Source: Paratrimastix pyriformis (taxonomy: Eukaryota > Preaxostyla > Paratrimastigidae). From it: a DNA stretch of 25,956 bases. The notes beneath the pieces are model-generated. The model saw only the letters and a list, made by a program, of their open reading frames with translations, was not told the origin of the DNA and did not search any database. The translations under genes were made by a program, and so were the position numbers. Shown one piece after another: positions 17,855 through 25,956 of the stretch. The stretch's first letter is position 1. Every line of letters begins with the position of its first letter. The DNA lies in assembly GCA_027972325.1 (NCBI GenBank), contig JAPMOS010000344.1, positions 1 to 25,956 of the forward strand. The letters are read 5' to 3'.

Positions 17855-18211
17855 GTGACGTGGTGGTCTGGTGGGTCTGTCAGTGAACGTATGTATCAAG
17901 GTTGCTTTGAAACTGAACCGACACCTCAGCAGGCATCCTTCGTCCCGGAAGCCATGAGTATTCCAGCGCATGTCCCGGGTGACCAGGCACCAACGAACAG
18001 TGCCATTCCAAAGGAAACTGGGGTGATACCCCAACCGAAAGTCTTTGCGGAGGATGGCGCAAATTGGCCCAAGCCCAACGAGCTCAGCCAGTTCAAAGTT
18101 GCACGCAGGACGGTCACGAAACGGAATAAAGACTATCTTTCTTTGCTTTTCCGTTTTGGTTTTTCTGATCTTGGTTTGGAAGTTTTGTTTCCTTCCGTTT
18201 TTGGTTTGTAA
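17855..18211 (+). other. Plus-strand ORF of 118 residues, unknown
   Basis: An open frame with a plausible mixed composition (Pro/Gln/Glu-rich middle, hydrophobic C-terminus). Codon third positions show no strong bias and a similar-sized frame lies on the opposite strand. The hydrophobic end comes from a T-rich tract (18136-18210). It is probably not a gene; listed because nothing else occupies the stretch. Confidence 0.15.
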
Positions 18212-18645
18212 AGACAAAATATAAAGCGAGTGCTATTGTGACGCCACAGACCCGGAAAGGAGGATCCAGATTCTGAGATTCCAGGTGATTCTTCTCCAGT
18301 CCGTCCTTGAGAGGCCGGCAAAAGGGCCTGTAACCCTCACAAAGTAAAACGCGGCGACCCACGAGGAGGTGGGAAGAGAGAGACGCGATGAGTTGATCAA
18401 TGAGATCAGTCGTTCAAGGCTACAAGGAAGTGACAAGGCGGCCTTGAAACATCAATTGAAATAAGGCCAGCACTTTCAGAGCGCCAAAGGAGCGGCACGT
18501 TGGCCGACATCTCTTAGATCATTCCAAAAGTCAACCCAACTCGACGAAACAAAATGCAAGGTCTTCAGAGCTCGAGTAACTATTCGAAAATTCTTGAAAA
18601 AGCATAGAAACCCGAAAACCCGGGAATAAAAGATGCGTTGCGATT
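18212..18645. other. No supported feature
   Basis: Moderately AT-rich spacer between the T-rich tract and repeat D copy 3. No recognisable coding or RNA feature. Confidence 0.4.
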
Positions 18646-18815
18646 TGCTTATTGCGCAAATGGACGAGTCGACTGCCGGCACTGACATGACATGTCAAAT
18701 TCTTTTGATAAAATTTTTGGATGTCAGTGCCGTTTTGCGTGCTTGCTGCGTTCACTCTTCTTGGTTTGGGTTTGTTTGGGGCTATCCCAGGCTGTCCCTC
18801 GTTCTCCGAACTCGT
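18646..18815 (-). repeat. Dispersed repeat D, copy 3 (inverted)
   Basis: Reverse complement of D1 (1682-1843) over about 145 bp, including the hairpin arms CGGCACTGACAT / ATGTCAGTGCCG and the adjoining CGGCAGTCGAC. Its outer 60 bases also match D2 at 14037-14100. It lies just inside the right arm of repeat C. Confidence 0.85.
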
Positions 18816-18823
18816 GAAGGAGA

Positions 18824-20107
18824 ATCGACATGCCTGGGCCACCGCGGGACTCAGTGAGTGTTTACGCCCTTCCACCCAATCGGGGAGATGTCCCCAAGAG
18901 GAGACGTGTTCTAGGAATGTATCTTTCCTCAAGTCCAGGATCGCGAGCTTCCAGGACACACACATAGGCCCCACTGTCGAGTTCTCACGCCCCCCTCGTG
19001 ACGGGGTTCTGCATCCGGCCTGACTGGCTCCCCCTTTGCAAAAATGTGAGCGGTCAGGTACCCGACACACGTGAAGTACCGCACGGTTCGTTACAAAGTC
19101 TGGCTTCGTGAAAGAGCCCTTCCCTGACTCTGCGAGACGAGTGAGGTCATCGTGCTGTCCTCTTCTCCTGGCCCATTGGACCCACAACACCCGACGGGAG
19201 TGTCCCTGGTACCGTTCCTCCCGGGGACAACATCGCCCGGACAAGAGGGAGCCACCACCGCGGACCACCCAGAAAGGCTCCCCATGACCACGGGCTGCTC
19301 AACAACTCTCAGTTGCCCAAGCCCAAGATCGTGAGCGTCCTGAACTCACACACAGCTCTTCTCAGGCTAGGGCATCCATGCTGGCGCGGCGCCCCGCCTC
19401 GGCCATGCAACATCGGAGCTGAGGCCTTCATGCTGGGATTGGGACTGCCTGCTCCTTTGCAAAATGTGAGCGTCGGTCGAACGCACGTCCTCGTCCCCTA
19501 CAATCTGATCGATGAGACTGACACTGGCGGCTGTTCCTTCGGGACCCATTGGGGGCACGGGAGGATGCCCCAGGGCCCGCGCCGGCGGGGGCCCCAAATG
19601 AAGGTGGTAGCCGCAGCTTCCACCCGGCGAAGGGTGGACTATACAGCGGCCGAGGGCGCTCACAAATACCCCGTTCAACTCAGCCTGGGCACGAGACGTC
19701 AAGGCCGACGGGAGCGAGAGAGGTTCGCCCATCCCTCTCCGCCCTCTTGGGTGAAACACCACCGTGATCTCTGCACTCTCCCTCCTCCGAGTGCGCGCCC
19801 TCAGCACCCACGTACACCTTCCAGTCCCTGCCCATTCCGGCTCATCCCATCCCCACCTCCGAGGGCTTAGCGATGAAGTACTCCCGTCCCGAGGGCGAGC
19901 ATCCCTGTCTTGGACCCATCACGATCACTCCACAGTCACTCTGTCCATTCACAGGCAAGGCTGAGAACAGTGCACTTGTCCGCCTTGCCCACAGCCGGGT
20001 GGCATTATTCCATAGTATTTCTGCTCCCCTACTCGGTGCTCTGCGGTGCTGTCCTGCCTGGAGTGGGATCACACTTCACACACGGACGCGAACTATACTG
20101 AGAGCAT
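18824..20107 (-). repeat. Long inverted repeat C, right arm
   Basis: About 1.28 kb, reverse-complementary to 15575-16682. It holds an extra block of about 240 bp relative to the left arm, which looks like a degenerate direct duplication: 18936-19045 and 19322-19480 share a (A/C)AGATCG(T/C)GAG stretch, CACACACA and CTTTGCAAAATGTGAGCG. The longest frame (19313-19870, plus, 185 residues) has no recognised domain. The match to the left arm ends at 20107, exactly where B2 begins. Confidence 0.87.
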
Positions 20108-20460
20108 GCGAGGAATCATCGAGACTCTTCTTCCTCCCAAACCCCCAGGAAAATAGACATCACGTCAGGCAACGCAAAAAGCGGCACTGACCACAAATAG
20201 AAAGAAATTCCATGTCAGCTGACACGGATAGTGTACCCTGCCCTTGCGTAAGCACGTCAAAGGGGCCGGGCACCACTCCGGAAGGTGTGGTCAGGCCCAG
20301 ACGCATCCCAAAGAAAGAATGTAGAGAAGAAAGACGAGAGAGACAAAACAAAAGAGGCTTTCAAAGATTGATCAAACATCGGCACAATAAAATTCAACTT
20401 CTCCTCCCCATGAGCCGCCGAAGCTCACCCCGGTAAGCATGTGTCTGCGGAGGGAAAGAG
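20108..20460 (-). repeat. Left terminal region of B2
   Basis: Nearly identical to 2054-2400. The outer bases are complementary to 21083-21110. Confidence 0.65.
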
Positions 20461-20559
20461 GAGGGTGGAGAAACCTCCGGCTTACCAGGTCACGCAAAAA
20501 ATCAGGAAAAATACAGGGGGCGAAGCCTCAGGAAGACCCCCGGGGGACGAAGTGCCTTC

Positions 20560-21060
20560 CATTCACTTCTTCCCCTCCGCAGCAGACTCCTCAGCGGAGC
20601 TCTTGCCACGGGCAGAAGAGGCGGCCGAAAAGAACTTACGGCCGCCACGGCCACGGCCACGGCCACGGCCACGAGTAGCACCCGAGACCATCCTCGGGTC
20701 GCGCCTCGAACAGCAGAGCCTCCCGCGTCCGCGCGACGAGACCCAATGTCCACTGCGGCCGCGGTGTTGGAAACGACCACCCCTCGACCCATCTTCCAGA
20801 GTGAAGAGGCGCGTAGCGGCCTTGGGGTGATCGTAGCCCTGCTTGGTCAGACGCCGGTTGGCGTTGTAGACCGAGAGTTCCTTGCCCGGGTCCAGCGCGA
20901 GGGCTGTGCGGGCGAGTGGTTGTGTTGTGACAGAGGGGGAAAACATGACCTGTCTCCCTCCCACCCTTTTTGCTCCCTCAAAATGGCAGGAAGAGCAAAG
21001 GTGGTGTCGGCAGGCTCAGGAGAGGCAGGGCTGTAAGCCATGTGGTGCTCCACGCCACCA
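20560..21060 (-). pseudogene. Gly/Arg-rich reading region downstream of the B2 recombinase
   Basis: Same region as in B1. One frame gives LDPGKEL, a segment rich in Asn/Arg/Leu and then a Gly/Arg-rich tail ending with RGRGRGRGGRKFF. The non-repetitive part before the RG run looks protein-like, which argues against a mere microsatellite by-product. Function unknown; nucleic-acid binding is a guess from composition. Confidence 0.35.
20645..20673. repeat. CCACGG hexamer microsatellite (B2)
   Basis: Counterpart of 2578-2606, with the same repeat number or nearly so. Confidence 0.9.
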
Positions 21061-21082
21061 GGGAGGCGGGTGGGATAGTTTG

Positions 21083-21191
21083 AAGAAGAAGAGTCTCGAT
21101 GATTCCTCGCTTCAGCCTCGGAGCCTCGGCGAACGAGTAATCAATCTCGACGACCTTCATCTTCCCAAACCCCAGGAAAATAGACAGCATG
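21083..21191. repeat. Internal complementary region of B2
   Basis: Positions 21083-21110 are the reverse complement of the element's left end (20108 onward). The adjoining 21111-21191 is nearly identical to 3049-3128 of B1 and should be the reverse complement of the right end beyond the window. Confidence 0.78.
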
Positions 21192-22590
21192 CCAAAGGAA
21201 TCACACTGCCTCCCAACTCGTGCTCGCAAGGGGGAACCCCTAGGTCCCCCCTTGTCAGGTTCAGCGGCCCCGACATTTCATGAGGTTTGCCACTGAACCG
21301 ACCCGCCAACAGTGCCTCGTCGAAGCGATCCGTGACTCCTTCCACTGTGCGACCATAGTGCATTTGGTAGGTGCTGGACCTGAGCTCCAACGATACCTGG
21401 TCAGAATCTGTGGCAGTGGAATGCCCAGTGCAGCGGCTTTCGACGGGGCGGCTGAGCGAATTGAATGGGCACCCCACTGCAGGGGAATGCCTGCCACCGT
21501 CATCGTCGAACGCACGCAGTTCCGGATCCAGTCTGCCGAGATGGCTTTGCCCACCCTGCACTTCACTGAATTATCCCGTGGAAAGACAAAGAAGGTGTCC
21601 GACACTGCCTGACCCGCAACCGCTGGTTCCGTCGGCCGCTTGGTCAGCCACTGTTTCATGGCGCAGTGTAGGCACAGTGGGTTGTCGGGAGCCCCGACCA
21701 CCTGGACCCATCGAATCTTGGTGTTGTGTGCTCCTTCGGGCACACCTTCAGCCGAACTGAGTGCTCGCACCCCGGCTGGCCGAACTCAAAGCGTGAGTCG
21801 GAAAAGAGATCGAGGTTGTGTCCATGACCTCAACCCCGCGATCTCCAACAAGCTGGCGACTTTACCAATGAGCCGATTTTGGTCAAGGGTCGCATTGTCA
21901 GCCCATTCCCCTCGAGCAATTTCAAGAGGTCTGCTAGGTCCCAGATCGGACCGAGGTCTTTGCCCCCAGCCGGTTTGTCCTTCCCGATGCCGGTGACGAC
22001 TTGTTTCACCAGTTTGCCTTCCGGTGATAGAGGGTGGCCACTCATGGTGAAGTACATGGACAGTGCTGAGCGACGTGCCCTGCCGAGCCCGAGCTGAGGT
22101 CCCTCCATGGCCTCATCCGCAATGAACGAGGCGACCTGGACCTCATTCTGGTCGGTCGCCTCCGTGATCGGAGCCAGGTCTTTGAGCGCGCACCACTCTT
22201 CATAGCGGCGAATGATGTGTGAGTATTTCTTCGAGGTTTTCTGCCAATGACCTCTGAATGAAATAACCTGCCGCTGCCGACAGCTCCGGATGCTTAGGGG
22301 CCCAAGCAGGAGCCTCATCTGAGAGCTTTCCGGGCTGTGGTGTGGTGTCGCGCGTCCTGGGCAGGACCTTTCGCCCGGGCGGAACAGAGTTCCGTCCACG
22401 GGTGTCCCCGCGGCGTTCTGGCATCACAGGCCCCGCTCGTGGGTGCTTCCGACCGACCCGGGGTTTGTCACACAGGACTCCGGGTGGTGCGTCGCGGGAG
22501 TGGGGGTGGTGGTGCTTTGAGCGCAGAGACGCTGCCAGCTCGGCTAAGGTCATGTCCTCTCCCGAGTCTGCGTCGACGTTCACAGCCCCT
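21157..22590 (-). pseudogene. Tyrosine recombinase of B2 (fossil)
   Basis: Minus-strand frames give an acidic N-terminal segment (SGEDMTLAELAASLRSK), a core-binding-like part (YSHIIRRYEEWCALKDLAP), then ALSMYFTMSGHPLSPEGK, the HSIRSAA catalytic Arg motif and TYQMHYGR near the nucleophile Tyr. The LKDLAP stretch is the point interrupted by element A in the B1 copy. The C-terminal tail runs into the complementary region, as in A. Broken. Confidence 0.8.
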
Positions 22591-22869
22591 GTCCCACTGT
22601 GGGATCAGGGGCTCGTTGCTCCCCCACCAGGCCTCCGGGTCGTCGAAGATCCGGGCTGGACCCATGGGGTGCAGATGTCGGTACTGGAACCTGGACGAGG
22701 GTGAGATCCGATTGGTGAGTGTCTGCCAACCCCACTCGAGGTGTGCCCTGGCTTGGACTGGGTCCCCGACACCTGTGTCACAACACTCCCAGTGTGGGGG
22801 CCCACCCCTTGAGGTTGCGTGTCGTGCCTGCCAGGAATGTGTTCTCCTGCCGTGGTAGGGTCAGGGGTG

Positions 22870-23150
22870 GTGCCACTGCCATGCAGCATCACTGGCCACC
22901 ACGGTGCCGATGTCCACACCGGGGTGAGGGAGAAGAGCTCTCCCCGCTGCTCCCCTCAACCGTTCCAAGACTCTGAGGATGAGCGAGAACGGTGGGTTTA
23001 TCCACGGCACTTCTGAGGCTAGGTTCTGCCGGAAGAAGTCCACTCACCGCTCCCGGTTCCTTGACCAAGGACCAGAACCGTGGGCACAGGTGGTTTCGCG
23101 CCGATGCAAAGGCGTCCACCGTCGGCTTCGTCCTGAGTTTCACCACCGCC
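22870..23150 (-). pseudogene. NPPF methyltransferase-like domain of B2
   Basis: VDAFASARNHL followed by VPWINPPFSLILRVLERL, as in B1 and A. Dam-like by the NPPF motif and by its place after RNase H. Confidence 0.5.
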
Positions 23151-23169
23151 CTGAAGAGGGCTGGGTGGA

Positions 23170-23617
23170 GCTGGTAATCTTCGGCGTCGACCCACCGCGA
23201 GAGCCTGTCCGCTCTCACGTTGTCGGTGCCGTGAATGTGCTCTGTGGTGAGGGGGATCCGGTGTGTCTGGCAGAACTCCCAGAGTTTTCTCAACCGGGTG
23301 TTGAGCTGCTGACTCTGTGACTTGAGTCTGCCGACTGACCACACGACAGACGAATTGTCCGAGAACCAAAGTACGGACTTGCCGTGACCTGTTCCCGGAA
23401 CAGGTGGAGGACCTGATGCCCGCTTCCACCCGAGCGGGTTTATTGAACTGATCTCCTGCAGGTCCGTCACTCTCCACAACTCGTGTGCTGGGATGCCCTG
23501 CTCGATGCTCTGTGCCGGAGTCCTCAGCACTGCCCCCCAGCCCATCTCGGCTGCATCCGTGGTCAGGATCAGCTCTGCTGGTGGGGTCCGAAGTGGGGTG
23601 CTGGTGGGGTACTGCAT
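23170..23617 (-). pseudogene. RNase H domain of B2 (fossil)
   Basis: Shows ELILTTDAAEMGWGAVL, VLWFSDNSSVVWSVG and IHGTDNVRADRLSR, the signature acidic motifs of retroelement RNase H. Nearly identical to the B1 domain. Confidence 0.87.
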
Positions 23618-23775
23618 GTTCCCACCACTCCAAGTCCCTGTGTGAATCCTCCGAAAGGGTCACCAGTGCATGCCACCCCCCCTGCGCCTTGATCGCCGTG
23701 GACAGGTCGATGTTCAGGTTGCGCAGGTACAAGCAGGCCGGGCGAATCGTCTCCTGCATGACGACATGAACCCGA

Positions 23776-24390
23776 TCACCGCTGCCAATGATTTGGCTTT
23801 GATGGTGGTGCACTGTTGCGTTGTGCGCCATCTCTCTCACCTTCTGTGCCTTCTCGGGTGGGAGTGAGTGTCATCGCTCGAGTGTCGAGGACAAACCCCA
23901 GGAACTCCAGCATTTGAACTGGTTCCACTTGGGTTTTGTCCCAGCTGATCTCGAACCCGAGTGAGAGAAGGTGACGAAGGAGTGCCAGTGTATGCAGCTT
24001 GGTCTCCTGTGGTGACCTGCCCAACACCAGGAGGTCGTCGATGTAGTGGGCTACCAAGATGCCGTGTCTTCGGGCTTCCTTGATTGCCACTCTCATGGTC
24101 TTTGTAAAGATTCTGGGAGCCACATTCAGGCCGAATGGAGGGACAGCGATATTCCGTGCCTCCCATTCGACTCCCAGGTATTTCCGGTGAGGTGGAGATC
24201 GGGATGTGAAAGTACGCATGCTTGAGGTCGATCTTGGTGGCCCACATCATGGCTCCACCACGGCCCTCACCGTCTTCCACCCTCCATTTTGAAGGAGGGG
24301 CAGAAGATGAAGTGATTCAAGGCGGTGAGGTCCAGGATCAACCTCCATTTCCCGCCGGGCTTGGGCCGCCCAAAAATGGGAGATCTCATC
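23776..24390 (-). pseudogene. Reverse transcriptase of B2 (fossil)
   Basis: Frames hold SPIFGRPKPGGKWRLILDL (fingers), KIDLKHAYFHIPI, FGLNVAPRIFTKTM, AHYIDDLLVLG with the catalytic YIDD box, and MLEFLGFVLDTRAM. Motif order and spacing are those of DIRS/LTR-type RTs. Confidence 0.88.
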
Positions 24391-24399
24391 CCTTGTCCG

Positions 24400-25956
24400 A
24401 CCCCTGGATCGTTTTCAGTGCCGATATCCCAAGGTACTCCTGGACCGCCTCCAAGCCCAGTTTCTCCTCCCCCACCAGTGTGGTGGTCCCGGGACCACGC
24501 CCCGGGTTGGGTGTGGGGGTCCCTTGAACGGGATGTGAAACCCTTCCGATACCACCTGCCACTTCCCGAGGTGGTCTGAGGGCCAACCACTCCTCCCGGT
24601 GCCGAGCCAGCCTGCCTGCCAGTGGTCCCCGAGGTGGGTGCTGTGCCAGCAGCCGCAGTTTGGCCTGCTCCCGGTCCCATTGAGGGTCCAGTCCGAGAAG
24701 GAAGGTCCCCCAGGGTTGGGACTGTCCCCCCCGAGCTGAGCCCCTTGGGCCGCATATGGGGTGAGGCAGAGCCCTGAGGGGTGGGTGAGGTTCCCGAGTT
24801 GGGTGCCTGCCCGGGACTTGGCACCCTCCTCCGGTCCCGTGACGGGGCTGTGGGGAGAGCGGGAACAAGACGGGCGGAGGGGTGAGGAGTGCATGAAGGG
24901 TGGTGCAGGTGTGCTGGACAGACTGCTGCCGCCCTCCCTTGCTCTGGTCCCACTCCCGGGCCAGGTAGGTCTTGCCCTGCCATCTGATCTGGCCGTTTTG
25001 GGGTTATCGGCGCCACCCCAGGGGCCTGGTTCCCCCACCCCCCCGCACCCGTACCGGAGGGGTGGGGACGCGAGTCGCTGCCTCCGCCACTGAGGTGCAT
25101 GAGCTTCACCGCCAACGCTAGCGGAACGTGTGAGTGGGTGTTTCCTGGACCCTGCCTCGCAGACCTCCCCGGGTGTCCCCGCATTGGGGAGTGTGACCGC
25201 CTCTGACTGTGTATCGGTCCGTCTCGGGTTCACAAACCCTCGCCCAAGGTCGGCGGATCCTTTCGCCGGTCTCTGTGTAGCCCCCACGTTCGGGACCCTT
25301 GTGACGCTCGCCCCGCTGAGGTGACGACGCTAACCTGGGGTGTGAGTTGCTGTCCGAGTCCCCAACCTCGCAGACCTCCATGAGGGTTTCAGGTTTGCCC
25401 GACGAGATCGCCTCCGCATGTCCTTCCGTCAGCACTGTGTGCTGCCCCTTCGGGGTCTCTCCGGTGAGTGCCTGCCTCACCTGGGGTAATGTCCTCGCGC
25501 GGAGGGTTCCGGTGGGTAGTGTTCCCATGCCGCGAGTCTCCCTGGGTGATGTTCTCCATCGACCCGTCAGAGCCTGGACTGGACCCCAGGCCCGCCCCGA
25601 CTGCCCCACGGGCTTTGCTGCCTTGTCCTGCTCTGAGTGTGAGAGGACTGTGCGGTAGGGCTCATACAGACTGCCTCTCCGAGTGCTGGCGACGACGCCT
25701 GCGAGGGTGTGATCACCGGTGCTGATACGTCCGGTGCCGGTGGAACTGGTGCAGAAGTTGTTTCCAGTTTAGCCACGGTTGTTGAGTGGAACACCACAAA
25801 GGACTGGGCTTCCCGGAACCAAAGAACTGATGAGTATCGAGTATTTCAGCATTGTGCGGTGCGAGTTGGTGAGCAGCAGACCCTTCACCTTTTCCCCTTC
25901 TTGTTGATTGTAACGTGTCTCTTGGCAAGACAACGCCACGGAGCGAGGAAAGGAGC
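24400..25956 (-). pseudogene. Upstream (Gag-like) region of B2, runs off the edge
   Basis: Gly/Pro/Ser/Arg/Thr-rich minus-strand frames upstream of the reverse transcriptase, continuing to the window end. No zinc knuckle or other domain is recognised, so Gag is assigned by position alone. The part beyond 25390 has no counterpart in truncated B1. The beginning of the element lies outside the window. Confidence 0.45.

Larger units (their letters stand above)
20108..25956 (-). mobile_element. DIRS-like retroelement B, copy 2 (fossil, runs off the right edge)
   Basis: Starts with the same GCGAGGAATC end as B1 and continues past the window. It is nearly identical to B1 through 25390 and lacks insertion A, so positions 22182-22184 preserve the empty target site. 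Module order on the minus strand is as in B1. Broken, with a dozen or more breaks; similarity to B1 suggests both copies are recent. The right terminal repeat is not in view. Confidence 0.9.

Noticed and set aside
18524-19268. 245-residue minus-strand frame across D and C
   Set aside because: Spans a repeat boundary and has no domain; the part in C has no matching frame in the other arm.

Overview
The window looks like GC-rich nuclear DNA from a eukaryote, plausibly a protist or alga. It is almost entirely repeats and retroelement fossils. I could not name the host: there is no rRNA, no convincing tRNA and no recognisable housekeeping gene. Everything identifiable by protein belongs to tyrosine-recombinase retrotransposons of the DIRS type, all coding on the minus strand (Gag-like frame on the right, recombinase on the left).

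Two families are present. Family A has one copy (4122-9935, about 5.8 kb) with inverted terminal repeats, Gag, reverse transcriptase, RNase H, a methyltransferase-like NPPF domain, a tyrosine recombinase and a Gly/Arg-rich reading region. Its internal complementary region (5165-5255) is the reverse complement of its two outer ends joined together, which fixes both ends to the base or nearly so. The left terminal repeat is present twice in tandem. Gag is one long open frame; the other modules carry roughly half a dozen breaks.

Family B has two copies. B1 runs 2054-4121 and continues at 9936 to about 13130; it is split because A inserted into its recombinase region, and its right end is missing. 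B2 (20108 to beyond 25956) lacks A and so preserves the empty insertion site: A inserted without an obvious target duplication, as expected of a recombinase-integrated element. The B copies are very similar and differ mostly by tiny length changes. B has its own internal complementary region, which predicts a right terminal repeat lying outside the window.

Between and around these lie other repeats: a twin perfect palindrome in a 130-bp tandem unit (475-700); a 16-bp minisatellite (1548-1675); a dispersed hairpin-bearing repeat here called D (1682-1843, 14037-14100, and inverted at 18646-18815); degenerate tandem arrays (13320-13960 and 14360-15574); a 136-bp tandem pair (17613-17850); and a long inverted repeat here called C, with arms at 15575-16682 and 18824-20107. 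B2 begins exactly where the right arm of C stops matching, so B2 probably landed in C. A few low-confidence reading frames (1-295 minus, 850-1337 plus, 16686-17180 plus, 17855-18211 plus) may be host or unknown-element coding sequence.

Relative order inferred: C and D first, then B copies, then A into B1.
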